From Gammaproteobacteria bacterium (lineage in GTDB: Bacteria; Pseudomonadota; Gammaproteobacteria; Acidiferrobacterales; Sulfurifustaceae): DNA of 64,000 nucleotides. The position numbers were made by a program, and so were the translations under genes. The number at the start of each line of letters is the position of its first letter. Position 1 is the first letter of the stretch. Of the stretch, positions 25,812-34,198 are shown piece after piece. The notes beneath the pieces were generated by a model. The model had not been told where the DNA came from, did not search any database, and worked only from the letters and a program-made list of their open reading frames with translations. Where the stretch lies: NCBI GenBank assembly GCA_016199745.1, contig JACQFZ010000068.1, positions 1 to 64,000 on the forward strand, given 5' to 3'.

Positions 25812-28244
25812 CTAACTCCGCATTCTCGATCCACTGGCGTCGAATATCGGTGTGACCTGAATCGTCGCCGCCTGCCGCTTGCCGATGATCTCGATCTCGA
25901 AAGCGCCGCGATCAGTGATCGACGCGAGCTCTGTCGGTACGTAACCGAGCGCCATCGAGCAGCGCGAGTGATGTGCATAGGCGCCGGAGGTGACCCACCC
26001 GACCACACGCCCGTCGTGCCAGATAGCTTCGTCGGCGAAGGCGTCGGCGTCTTGCGCATCGACGGTGAACGTAACCAATTTGCGCGCGCTGCCTTTTTCT
26101 TGAGCGGCGCGGGCGGCGTCGCCGCCGATAAATTTGCCTTTGTCGAGGTGCACGAAGCGATCGAGCCCGGCTTCGAACGGGTTATAGATCGGACGGTACT
26201 CACGGGCCCAGACCCCGAAGTTCTTTTCGAACCGCAAGCTGTCGAGCGCGCGGCCGCCGAACAAGCGCAGGCCGTGCGCCTGACCGACGTCGAGCAATAG
26301 ATCGAACAGCAAACGTTGGTAATCCGGTTTCACCCAGATCTCGTAACCAAGCTCGCCGGTAAAACTAATGCGGCCGACCAGCGCCGGTAGACGATCGACG
26401 TCGAGCCGGCGGAACGATAGGAAACGGAAGGCCTCGTTCGAGATGTCATCGGCAGTCAGCGCCGCCAACACATCACGTGCGCGCGGTCCGGCGAGGGAGA
26501 GGCCGGTGAGTTCCATGGCGAGCGGACGAATACTGACGCCGTTGTCGGGTAAGTGCGCCTGGAACCAGCGCATGTGATAGTTCTCGGCGAGACCCGAGCC
26601 AAAAATATAAAAATGATCCTGCGCCAGTCGCGCGACCGTGAAGTCGCCGATCAGCATGCCGCGTTCGTTCAGCATCGGTGCCAGCGTCATGCGGCCGATC
26701 GCCGGCAGGCGTGCGGTCAGGAGATGCGACAGCCAACTCTCGGCGCGGGCGCCACGAACTTCGTATTTAGCGAAGTTCGTCGTTTCGAGCAGGCCGACGC
26801 TGTTGCGTACGGCTGCGACTTCGGCGGCTACCGCCGGAAACGCGTTCGAGCGGCGGAACGTGACTTGCTCCTGCGGCGCGGTTCCTGCGGGCGCGAACCA
26901 AAGCGCATGTTCCAGTCCATAAGAGGTGCCGAACACGGCGTTGCCTGCTTTGAGTCGGTCGTAGATCGGCGACGTGCGTTGTGGCCGGGCGGCGGGCAGC
27001 TCTTCGTTCGGAAAACTGATGCGAAAGCGGCGGCCGTAGTTCTCGCGCACCTTGCTATTGGTATAAGCGAGCGTCGCGTAGTCGCCGAAGCGGGCCACGT
27101 CCATGCCCCAGATGTCGAACTCAGGATCGCCATGCACCATCCAGTTGGCGAGCGATAGTCCAACGCCACCGCCTTGGCTGAAACCGGCCATGACGCCGGC
27201 GGCGACCCAGTAGTTACGCAGGCCGCGTACCGGACCGACCACGGGATTGCCGTCGGGGCAGAACGTGAACGGGCCGTTGACGATTTTCTTGATGCCGGCC
27301 GTTTGAAACGCCGGGAAGTGCCGGAAGCCGATTTCGAGCGATGGCGCGATGCGATCGAGATCCGGTGGCAACAGGTCCTGCCCAAAATCCCACGGCGTAC
27401 TCCGCTCCGACCACGGCTTGCCGGCTTTCTCATACGTGCCCATGAGCATGCCGCCACGCTCTTGGCGCAAATAAATTTCGCCTTCGAAGTCGATGGTGTG
27501 CAGGATCTCTTTGCCGGTTTCTTTATTGGCGGCGGCGACCTCGGGCATGTCGTCGGTGACGAGGTACATGTGTTCCATCGCCAAGATCGGCAGTTCGAGC
27601 CCGACCATGCGTCCGACTTCGCGCGCCCACAGGCCGCCGGCGTTGACGACATGTTCGGCGTGAATCTCGCCTTTGTCGGTGATGACGTTCCAGCTGCCAT
27701 CGGGTCGTTGTGTCAAATTCGTGACGCGGGTGAAGCGATAGATCTCGGCACCCTGGAGGCGGGCCGCTTTGGCATAGGCGTGGGTCGTGCCCGATGGATC
27801 GAGGTGACCTTCATTCGGGTCGTACATGGCGCCGACGAAATGCTTTTCGTCGAGCAGCGGCATTAATTTTCTGGCCTCACTTGGACTGACGAGCTCGGTA
27901 TCCATGCCGAGGTAGCGGCCCTTGGCGTGTGCCATGCGCAGGAAGTCCATGCGTTCCGGCGTACCGGCAAGCATGAGACCGCCGGTCAAATGCAGTCCGC
28001 ACGATTGGCCGGAAATTTTTTCGATCTCTTTGTAGAGGTCGACGGTGTAGCTCTGCAGCTTGGCGACATTGGGATCCCCGTTGAGGGTGTGAAAGCCGCC
28101 GGCCGCATGCCAGGTAGAGCCCGAGGTCAGCTCGGCACGTTCGAGTAACACGACGTCGCGCCAGCCAAGCTTGGTCAGGTGATACAACACGCTGCAACCG
28201 ACGACACCGCCGCCGATGATGACTACTTGTGCATTTGTCTTCAC
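25812..28244 (-). CDS. FAD-dependent dehydrogenase with GcvT-like folate domain (dimethylglycine/sarcosine dehydrogenase family)
   Basis: The product is about 810 residues from a GTG at 28244 preceded by AGGA; a 12-residue extension to an upstream ATG is possible. The N-terminal FAD-binding fold has VVIIGGGVVGCSVLYHL, and STWHAAGGFH contains the His that binds FAD covalently in dimethylglycine dehydrogenases. The C-terminal half matches the GcvT/aminomethyltransferase folate-binding region (SFTGELGYEIW, LDSLRFEKNFG). Family members remove N-methyl groups and pass the one-carbon unit to tetrahydrofolate. It lies between the MttB-like methyltransferase and the cupin. Dimethylglycine or sarcosine is the most likely substrate, by family. 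Confidence 0.85.
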   Translation of the reverse strand: MKTNAQVVIIGGGVVGCSVLYHLTKLGWRDVVLLERAELTSGSTWHAAGGFHTLNGDPNVAKLQSYTVDLYKEIEKISGQSCGLHLTGGLMLAGTPERMDFLRMAHAKGRYLGMDTELVSPSEARKLMPLLDEKHFVGAMYDPNEGHLDPSGTTHAYAKAARLQGAEIYRFTRVTNLTQRPDGSWNVITDKGEIHAEHVVNAGGLWAREVGRMVGLELPILAMEHMYLVTDDMPEVAAANKETGKEILHTIDFEGEIYLRQERGGMLMGTYEKAGKPWSERSTPWDFGQDLLPPDLDRIAPSLEIGFRHFPAFQTAGIKKIVNGPFTFCPDGNPVVGPVRGLRNYWVAAGVMAGFSQGGGVGLSLANWMVHGDPEFDIWGMDVARFGDYATLAYTNSKVRENYGRRFRISFPNEELPAARPQRTSPIYDRLKAGNAVFGTSYGLEHALWFAPAGTAPQEQVTFRRSNAFPAVAAEVAAVRNSVGLLETTNFAKYEVRGARAESWLSHLLTARLPAIGRMTLAPMLNERGMLIGDFTVARLAQDHFYIFGSGLAENYHMRWFQAHLPDNGVSIRPLAMELTGLSLAGPRARDVLAALTADDISNEAFRFLSFRRLDVDRLPALVGRISFTGELGYEIWVKPDYQRLLFDLLLDVGQAHGLRLFGGRALDSLRFEKNFGVWAREYRPIYNPFEAGLDRFVHLDKGKFIGGDAARAAQEKGSARKLVTFTVDAQDADAFADEAIWHDGRVVGWVTSGAYAHHSRCSMALGYVPTELASITDRGAFEIEIIGKRQAATIQVTPIFDASGSRMRS

Positions 28245-28274
28245 GAACGTTTTCCTGGAGATTTTTAAAAAGAA

Positions 28275-28327
28275 CCTCACCGCTACCTACGCCGCTCGTC
28301 TAGGACGATCGACGCGTAGCGGTGAGG
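28275..28327. other. Intergenic hairpin between the MttB-like and dehydrogenase genes
   Basis: Two perfect 12-base arms, CCTCACCGCTAC and GTAGCGGTGAGG, lie 29 bases apart in the short gap between the stop of the methyltransferase gene and the start of the flavoprotein gene. In RNA this would form a strong stem. There is no T-run typical of an intrinsic terminator, so it may stabilise mRNA ends or tune expression of the second gene. Confidence 0.6.
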
Positions 28328-28356
28328 CAAAGGGGCGCTTGACTCATCATCGGCTA

Positions 28357-29916
28357 CTAAAAGTCCGTTTTGACACCGCCTTCCTGTTTGCGTCTTGCGA
28401 CAAACGCGTCGAGCTCGTCGCTGACCGCTGGATCGATCGCCGGTTTTTCGTAGGTGGCGAGCGCTTCTTTCCATACACGATTGGCCTTTTGCATCGCCGT
28501 CGGACTACCGGCCTCGCGCCACGATTCGTAGTTGCGCCAATCGGAAAGCAGCGGTGCATAGAACGCATCGCGATAGCGCGATCGCGTGTGCGCGGCGCCG
28601 AAATAGTGTCCGCCCGGGCCGACTTCGCGGACGGCGTCTAAGGCGAGACTGTCGTTATCGATTACCAACGGGTCGAGAAACTCCGCGACCATTTGTAGGA
28701 GATCGACATCGAGGATCATTTTTTCGAACGACGCCGATAGACCGCCTTCGAGCCAGCCGGCGCTGTGCATAATGAGATTGCCGCCGCCCATAATCGCGCC
28801 CCACAACGAAAACACCGACTCGTACGCCGCTTGCGCGTCGACGGTATTGGCCGCGCAGACGTTTGACGTCCGATAGGGCAGGTGGTAGCGACGCGCAAGC
28901 TGACCGCCGACCACCGCCGCCTTCATGTACTCGGGCGTGCCGAAGGCGGGTGCGCCCGATTTCATGTCAACGTTCGACGTGAATCCGCCGTATACCACCG
29001 GCGCCCCGGGCCGTACGAGTTGCGTGAAGGCGATGCCGGCGAGTGCCTCGGCATTTTGTTGTGCCAGCGCGCCGGCGATCGTGACCGGCGCCATGGCGCC
29101 GGCGAGCGTAAACGGTGTGAGTACGACGATTTGGTTGCGACTCGACATTTCGATGATGCCCTGCAACATGGGATCATCGAGTCGCAAGGGTGAGCTCGAA
29201 TTAATGATGGTGAACAGCGACGGTTCACGTTCCAGCTGCTCGTTCGAGATGCCACGACCGATGCGCGCAATTTCAATGCCGTCGAGATTACGATCGCGGC
29301 CGAGCGAATAGGCGTGAAACGCCTTGTCCGTCAGTTTCACAAAATCCGCTAAGCAATCGAGATGACGTATCGACGCATGCAAGTCGACCGGCTCGACCGG
29401 GTAGCCGCCGCTCAAATGCACGATATTGAAAATTTGCGCTAACCGGACAAAGTTGCGGAAGTCCTGCTGATTTCCCGGACGCCGGCCGTTGTCGAGATCC
29501 TGACAATTCGGTGCGCTCGCCACCGTCGGGAACGTCACCCAGTTGCCGCCGATGCGCAGATTGTGGGCCGGGTTGCGCGCATGCAGTGTGAATTCGGGCG
29601 GGCAAGTACGGATCGCCTCGAGAATTAAATTGCGATCGAGACGCACGCGGTTTGATCCGGTAGTGACCTCAGCACCGGCGTGCTTGAGAGTCGCGCGAGC
29701 TTCGTCATTCAGAAAGTCGATACCGATTTCTTCGAGGATCGTCAGCGACGTGTCGTGAATCGCTTCGATCTCATCGGCCGATACCAACGGGATCGGCGCC
29801 ATGCGGCGACAAGGTTGGCGAAACGGCTTTTGCTGGACCGCCGCGCTGCGTGTTTTACGTCCGGTGCGGCCGCGGCGATTGCCGATGTCGGCCGCGGCGG
29901 ATTCTTCAGTTGGCAT
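28357..29916 (-). CDS. Trimethylamine methyltransferase (MttB) family protein, non-pyrrolysine
   Basis: The product is about 519 residues from the ATG at 29916. The N-terminus is basic; the MttB-type start IHDTSLTILEEIGIDFLNDEA follows, split here as IHDTSLTILEEIG and IDFLNDEA. The barrel core then has GGYPVEPVDL, FTLAGAMAPVTIAGALAQQNAE and GGGNLIMHSAGWLEGGLSAS. The frame has no internal TAG, so it belongs to the pyrrolysine-free members, some of which demethylate glycine betaine or other quaternary amines onto a corrinoid protein. No corrinoid protein or reactivase is in this window. It heads an operon with the dehydrogenase and cupin, with the 26-bp palindrome 90 bases upstream. Confidence 0.82.
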   Translation of the reverse strand: MPTEESAAADIGNRRGRTGRKTRSAAVQQKPFRQPCRRMAPIPLVSADEIEAIHDTSLTILEEIGIDFLNDEARATLKHAGAEVTTGSNRVRLDRNLILEAIRTCPPEFTLHARNPAHNLRIGGNWVTFPTVASAPNCQDLDNGRRPGNQQDFRNFVRLAQIFNIVHLSGGYPVEPVDLHASIRHLDCLADFVKLTDKAFHAYSLGRDRNLDGIEIARIGRGISNEQLEREPSLFTIINSSSPLRLDDPMLQGIIEMSSRNQIVVLTPFTLAGAMAPVTIAGALAQQNAEALAGIAFTQLVRPGAPVVYGGFTSNVDMKSGAPAFGTPEYMKAAVVGGQLARRYHLPYRTSNVCAANTVDAQAAYESVFSLWGAIMGGGNLIMHSAGWLEGGLSASFEKMILDVDLLQMVAEFLDPLVIDNDSLALDAVREVGPGGHYFGAAHTRSRYRDAFYAPLLSDWRNYESWREAGSPTAMQKANRVWKEALATYEKPAIDPAVSDELDAFVARRKQEGGVKTDF

Positions 29917-30005
29917 GGCGTTGCTCTCGATAACGGCGCTCCGTGAGTACAGCTGAGCGCCTATCGAAGAAAGCATGAGCGAAGAAGGCGGGATCGCCCA
30001 ACAGA

Positions 30006-30031
30006 ATTATTCGATGGCGTTATCGGATATT
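30006..30031. promoter_or_regulatory. 26-bp palindromic operator candidate, copy 2 (MttB operon)
   Basis: This copy has left arm ATTATTCGAT, centre GGCGTT and right arm ATCGGATATT. It matches copies 1 and 3 across the left arm and centre and lies about 90 bases upstream of the MttB-like gene on the minus strand. After the core, this copy and copy 3 both continue with a similar GTGATTC/GCGATTC segment, which could be part of the core promoter or a second contact. Confidence 0.6.
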
Positions 30032-30062
30032 GCGATTCGTGAGAAAAATGCTGGCGCGCATT

Positions 30063-30089
30063 GCTCCTCCCCCCTGAAGGGGGAGGAGC
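30063..30089. repeat. Palindromic repeat near the MttB promoter
   Basis: GCTCCTCCCCC and GGGGGAGGAGC form an 11-base stem, 30 bases beyond operator copy 2. It is the first of three successive hairpins up to 30168. Confidence 0.6.
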
Positions 30090-30097
30090 AAAACGAA

Positions 30098-30119
30098 ACG
30101 CGTCGTTCAGTCGACGCGT
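30098..30119. other. Hairpin (8-bp perfect stem)
   Basis: ACGCGTCG and CGACGCGT are separated by six bases. It is the middle of three hairpins between the ABC-importer stop at 30195 and the MttB promoter region. Role unknown; it may insulate the two transcripts. Confidence 0.5.
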
Positions 30120-30148
30120 GTCCGGACTTTTAGTTCGTAAGCTTAAAC

Positions 30149-30168
30149 CCACCGGCTTTAGCCGGTGG
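30149..30168. terminator. Hairpin CCACCGGC-TTTA-GCCGGTGG, terminator candidate or IS200/IS605-like palindrome
   Basis: An eight-base perfect stem with a four-base loop lies 27 bases beyond the importer stop codon. On the minus strand it is followed by GTTTAA, a weak T-run, so it could end the importer transcript. The sequence also resembles subterminal hairpins of IS200/IS605 elements, but no transposase gene is nearby. Confidence 0.45.
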
Positions 30169-30194
30169 TTGTTGAGTCGAGACGGTTCGGCGTT

Positions 30195-32255
30195 CTAGCC
30201 GTGCTTAGCCGCTCTCGATTTTTTTTGCAGCCTCGCCAATTCGGCCACGGGAATATGGCAACGGATCTCGTGATCCTCGTCATCGCGCGTCATCGGTGGT
30301 TCCTGTTGCTCGCACACCGCGCCGAGTTTGCGCGGGCAGCGTGTGTGAAACACGCATCCGGACGGTGGGTTGATCGCGCTCGGGATTTCGCCCTGCAAGC
30401 GAATGCGCTGCTGTACGCCGTCGCGTATAGACGGCACGGCCGACAACAGCGCCTCGGTATAGGGGTGATGCGGCCCGTCCATGACGCGTTCCGCCGGTCC
30501 TAGCTCCATCAGTCGACCGAGATAAAGCACGGCGATACGGTCGGCGAGATAACGCACGACACCGAGGTCGTGCGAGATGAACACATAGCTGACGCGTCGC
30601 TCGGCTTGCAGGTCGGCTAGCAAATTGAGAATCGCTGCCTGCACCGACACATCGAGTGCCGACGTCGGCTCATCACAGACGACCAGCCGCGGATCGCCGG
30701 CGAATGCGCGGGCGATGGCTACGCGTTGCTTGAGGCCGCCCGACAGTTGTTTAGGGCGCGTGGACAAATGCAGTTCGGTCAGGCGCACCGCACGAGTTAG
30801 CTCGAGTAATCGCTCGCGGCGCGCTTGGCCTGACAGGCCGGCGAGTTTTTTGAGCGCGCGGCCGATGAGGCGACTGACGGTATGCGAACGATTGAGTGCC
30901 GAGTCTGGGTTTTGGAAAACGATTTGAATCGCTTTTAGTTGGGCTTGCGCGCGTTTTACCGCGCGCGCCGGTAATGATGCGCCGTCGAGTGTGAGTACGC
31001 TGCCGTCATCCGGCGACGTCAGTCCGAGCAGGACCCTGGCTAACGTCGTTTTGCCGCTGCCCGATTCGCCGACCAGACCCAGCGTCTCGCCCGGCCAGAG
31101 CGAGAGCGAGACGTCGTGCAACGCGCGAACCTTGTGTTCGCCAAGGGTGAAGGTCTTGTTGATTTGTTGGGCGACGAGAATCGGCGATTGCCGCCGGTCG
31201 ATGACGGTGTGGCGCAAAGTCTGCTCGGCGATGGCGGGCGGCGTCGACGATGCCATCTCGTGATAATGGCAACGACTAGTATGGTCGTTGGCCAGTGCAT
31301 AAAGCGGCGGTTCGATGCTGCGGCATTGCTCGGTCGCCAGTGGGCAGCGATCGGCGAACACGCAGCCGTGGATCACGGCGCCGAGCGTCGGTAAGAAGCC
31401 AGGGATGACATCTAGTCGGCCGCGGTTCTTGCGGCGCCCGCCTTGCGGCAGGCAGCGCAACAGGCCGGCGGTGTAGGGGTGGCGCGGATTATGAAAAACA
31501 TCGCGCGTCGTTCCTTCCTCGACCAGCTTGCCGGCATAGAGCACACCGACGCGATCGCACATCTGCGTGATGAGCGCGAGGTTGTGACTAATGAACAGCG
31601 TCGATGTGCCGAACTCGAGCCGCAGCTCGGCGATGAGCTCGAGGATTTCCGCTTCGACAGTGGCGTCGAGACCCGTCGTCGGCTCGTCGAGAATGAGCAG
31701 CTTCGGTTTGTTGGCGATGGCCATGGCGATCGCCACGCGTTGTTGCATGCCGCCGGAGAGTTGATGCGGATAGCGTTCCATCACTCGCGCAGGGTCGACA
31801 ATCCGGACTTTGGCCAAAATTGCCGTAGTGCGCTCCAGCGCCTGTGCGCGTGACGCGCCGGCGATTTCGAACACCTCGGCGACTTGACGACCGATGCGGA
31901 TCGACGGATTAAGCGCGCGCGCCGAATCTTGGTAGACCATCGCCACCGACGACGTCCGTAACTTGCGCAACTCGGTATCGCCGAACGACAAGATATCGCG
32001 GCCGTCGATGAGGATGCGGCCACCGCGTACCCGACCATTGCGCGGGAGATAGCGCACCGCCGCAAACGCGACGGTCGACTTGCCGCAACCTGACTCGCCG
32101 ACTAGCCCGAAGGACTCGCCGCGGCCGATGCGAAAGCTCACATCGCGCAATACTTGGCGCTCGCGCCCACGCACGCGATACGCCAGATCGAGGTTTTCGA
32201 CGACGAGCGCGTCCGTTTTAACGGTCGCGGTTAATGGAATGGCAGCGCTATTCAT
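30195..32255 (-). CDS. Dipeptide/oligopeptide-type ABC transporter, fused double ATP-binding protein
   Basis: The product is about 686 residues from the ATG at 32255, which overlaps the upstream permease stop (ATGA). It fuses the two ATPases normally separate as DppD and DppF. Domain 1 has GESGCGKST, LSGGMQQRVAIAMAI and LLILDEPTTGLD; domain 2 has GESGSGKTT, LSGGLKQRVAIARAF and LVVCDEPTSALD. Each ends in the Cys-containing oligopeptide ATPase tail (CVFADRCPLATEQC and CVFHTRCPRKLGAVC). It energises the two permeases encoded upstream. Fused ATPases of this kind also serve glutathione and opine importers, so peptides are not the only possible cargo. Confidence 0.9.
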   Translation of the reverse strand: MNSAAIPLTATVKTDALVVENLDLAYRVRGRERQVLRDVSFRIGRGESFGLVGESGCGKSTVAFAAVRYLPRNGRVRGGRILIDGRDILSFGDTELRKLRTSSVAMVYQDSARALNPSIRIGRQVAEVFEIAGASRAQALERTTAILAKVRIVDPARVMERYPHQLSGGMQQRVAIAMAIANKPKLLILDEPTTGLDATVEAEILELIAELRLEFGTSTLFISHNLALITQMCDRVGVLYAGKLVEEGTTRDVFHNPRHPYTAGLLRCLPQGGRRKNRGRLDVIPGFLPTLGAVIHGCVFADRCPLATEQCRSIEPPLYALANDHTSRCHYHEMASSTPPAIAEQTLRHTVIDRRQSPILVAQQINKTFTLGEHKVRALHDVSLSLWPGETLGLVGESGSGKTTLARVLLGLTSPDDGSVLTLDGASLPARAVKRAQAQLKAIQIVFQNPDSALNRSHTVSRLIGRALKKLAGLSGQARRERLLELTRAVRLTELHLSTRPKQLSGGLKQRVAIARAFAGDPRLVVCDEPTSALDVSVQAAILNLLADLQAERRVSYVFISHDLGVVRYLADRIAVLYLGRLMELGPAERVMDGPHHPYTEALLSAVPSIRDGVQQRIRLQGEIPSAINPPSGCVFHTRCPRKLGAVCEQQEPPMTRDDEDHEIRCHIPVAELARLQKKSRAAKHG

Positions 32256-33121
32256 GCTTCGTACGCCTGTTGAATACCGTCGGCCAGCAGATTGATGCCG
32301 ATCACCAGCGAACCGATCGCGAGCGCGTTGAACAGCACGGTCCACCAAAAACCACTGCCGATTAGCCCGTAGTTGTCGGCGATGGCGAGACCCCAATCCG
32401 GCGACGGCGGTTGAATACCAAAGTAAAGAAAACTCAAGACGGCAAGGGTGAAGATGGCGTAGCCCAGGCGAACGGTAAATTCGACCAGCAGCGGTGCGAT
32501 GATGTTTGGCAAGATTTCCGCGAACATGATGTAAATCGCGCGCTCGCCGCGCAGCTGCGCTATCGCGACGTAATCGAGCGTTCGTTCCGACAGGACGGCA
32601 GCGCGTACGGTGCGGGCGATGATCGGTGCGAAGACAACGCCGATGACGACAATCAGCGTCGTGATAGACGTTCCCATCGCCACCAGCCCGAGCATCGCCG
32701 TGATAGCCAGCGGCAACGCCATTAGTGCCTCGATGACACGGCCGAGTACGTCGTCGATGATGCCGCGGAAGTAGCCGGCCACGAGGCCGAGTGTTGTTCC
32801 CAGCGCGGTGCCCAACGCCGTCGCCAGCAGCGCGACTGTGAGAATGTCGCGGGCGCCGACAATGACGCGCGAAAACACGTCACGTCCGAGGGAATCGGTA
32901 CCGAACCAATGTTCCGACGACGGCGCGGTGAGCGCGTTTAATAGGTCGTCGGCGTATGGGTCGATCGGTGCCAATGCTTGGCCAAAGAGCGCACACACGA
33001 CCCAAAAGCTGACGATAACGAAGCCCGACAGAAACGTACCTGAACGCAGCAGCAGGCGCAGGCGGTCGCGGCGAACGCTAACGGGGCGGGTCACCGGCAA
33101 GCGATCAAGCGGCGCGCTCAA
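32252..33121 (-). CDS. ABC transporter permease, DppC/OppC type
   Basis: The product is about 289 residues from a TTG at 33121 that overlaps the stop of the upstream permease gene. The open frame runs further upstream but only across the other permease gene, so the TTG (or a nearby GTG) is preferred. The family start is seen in FGTDSLGRDVFSRVIVGAR and the ATPase-contact loop in LDYVAIAQLRGERAIYIMFAEILPN. There are about six membrane helices. It forms the translocation pore with the DppB-type partner. Confidence 0.87.
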   Translation of the reverse strand: MSAPLDRLPVTRPVSVRRDRLRLLLRSGTFLSGFVIVSFWVVCALFGQALAPIDPYADDLLNALTAPSSEHWFGTDSLGRDVFSRVIVGARDILTVALLATALGTALGTTLGLVAGYFRGIIDDVLGRVIEALMALPLAITAMLGLVAMGTSITTLIVVIGVVFAPIIARTVRAAVLSERTLDYVAIAQLRGERAIYIMFAEILPNIIAPLLVEFTVRLGYAIFTLAVLSFLYFGIQPPSPDWGLAIADNYGLIGSGFWWTVLFNALAIGSLVIGINLLADGIQQAYEA

Positions 33122-34077
33122 TCGATTGCTCCAAAGCGGATGCGTGGATTGAGCAATGAGTAGAGCATGTCGGCCACCAACGTTGCGAATGTATAGATGA
33201 TGCCGATGGTCAGGATGCCTGCCTCCAGCATGGGGAAGTCCTTGCCGCGCGCGGCGGTGTAGATCAGACCGCCGATTCCTTGGTAGTGAAACAGCACCTC
33301 GACGATCATGAGACCGCCGATGAGATAGCCAATCTGCGTGGCGATTACGGTGATGGTCGGTAACAGCGCGTTGCGTAGCACGTGCCGATAGATCACTAGC
33401 CGCCACGGCAAGCCTTTGAGCACTGCCGTGCGAGTGTAGTCGGCGTCTAACGCCTCGACGGTGCCGGCACGCGCCATGCGGGCGATGTAGCCGAACAGTA
33501 CCAGTACGAGTGGCAGCGACGGCAGAATCAGGTAGTAGATCACTTCGAGCGTTCCGGCATCCGGCGGTGCGGTGGCGCTGACCGGAAACCAATCGAGCCA
33601 CACGCCAAAGATCAAAATGAAGACGATGCCAGAGACGAATTCGGGAATGACGGTAGCGGCCAGTCCGGCAATGCTAATGATTCGGTCGAGCAGGCGGCCG
33701 ACGTGCAACGCCGCCCATACGCCGCCGCCGACACCCAGCGGTACGACAATCATGAAGGCAAGCGCTGCCAGTTTTAGCGAGTTGAAGAGCGCCGCAGTAA
33801 TAAACGGTGCCACCGGTGCGCGGAAGGTAAGGGATGTGCCCAGGTCGCCGATGATGAAGTGACGGGTCCACTCCACATACTGCACGAGCAGTGGTCGATC
33901 GGTACCGAGCTCATGATTAAGCGCTTCGACGGCGCGCGCATCGGCCAGCGGGCCGAGAATAGTACGGGCGACATCGCCCGGAAGCAGTTGACCGCCGACG
34001 AAGATAAGAATGCTCAACAACCACAGCGACACAGCCGACAGCGACAAGCGCTTTAGCAGGGGGCGAAAGTTGATCAC
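33118..34077 (-). CDS. ABC transporter permease, DppB/OppB type
   Basis: This 319-residue inner-membrane permease opens with RLSLSAVSLWLLSILIFVGG and the family motif LPGDVARTILGP. It continues with LGTDRPLLVQYVEW and GDLGTSLTFRAPV, and has the EAA loop DADYTRTAVLKGLPWRLVIYRHVLRN. It is the first permease of the importer operon, following the solute-binding protein gene by about 120 bases and overlapping the second permease gene. Confidence 0.9.
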   Translation of the reverse strand: MINFRPLLKRLSLSAVSLWLLSILIFVGGQLLPGDVARTILGPLADARAVEALNHELGTDRPLLVQYVEWTRHFIIGDLGTSLTFRAPVAPFITAALFNSLKLAALAFMIVVPLGVGGGVWAALHVGRLLDRIISIAGLAATVIPEFVSGIVFILIFGVWLDWFPVSATAPPDAGTLEVIYYLILPSLPLVLVLFGYIARMARAGTVEALDADYTRTAVLKGLPWRLVIYRHVLRNALLPTITVIATQIGYLIGGLMIVEVLFHYQGIGGLIYTAARGKDFPMLEAGILTIGIIYTFATLVADMLYSLLNPRIRFGAID

Positions 34078-34198
34078 AGTGTTCGACTCGCGAATGAATC
34101 CAGTAGACGTGGGACATACTTACCCGTCTTCCCTGACGAATCGAAGAAGCAGCGGATGAGTCTGCCCCACGTGATTTGATTAGCGTTAACGAAACGCG

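Noticed and set aside
28357-29916. Pyrrolysine-containing MttB
   Set aside because: The frame has no internal TAG and no pyl genes are in the window.
30149-30168. Insertion sequence of the IS200/IS605 family
   Set aside because: Only a hairpin similar to their ends is present; no transposase frame lies within several kilobases.
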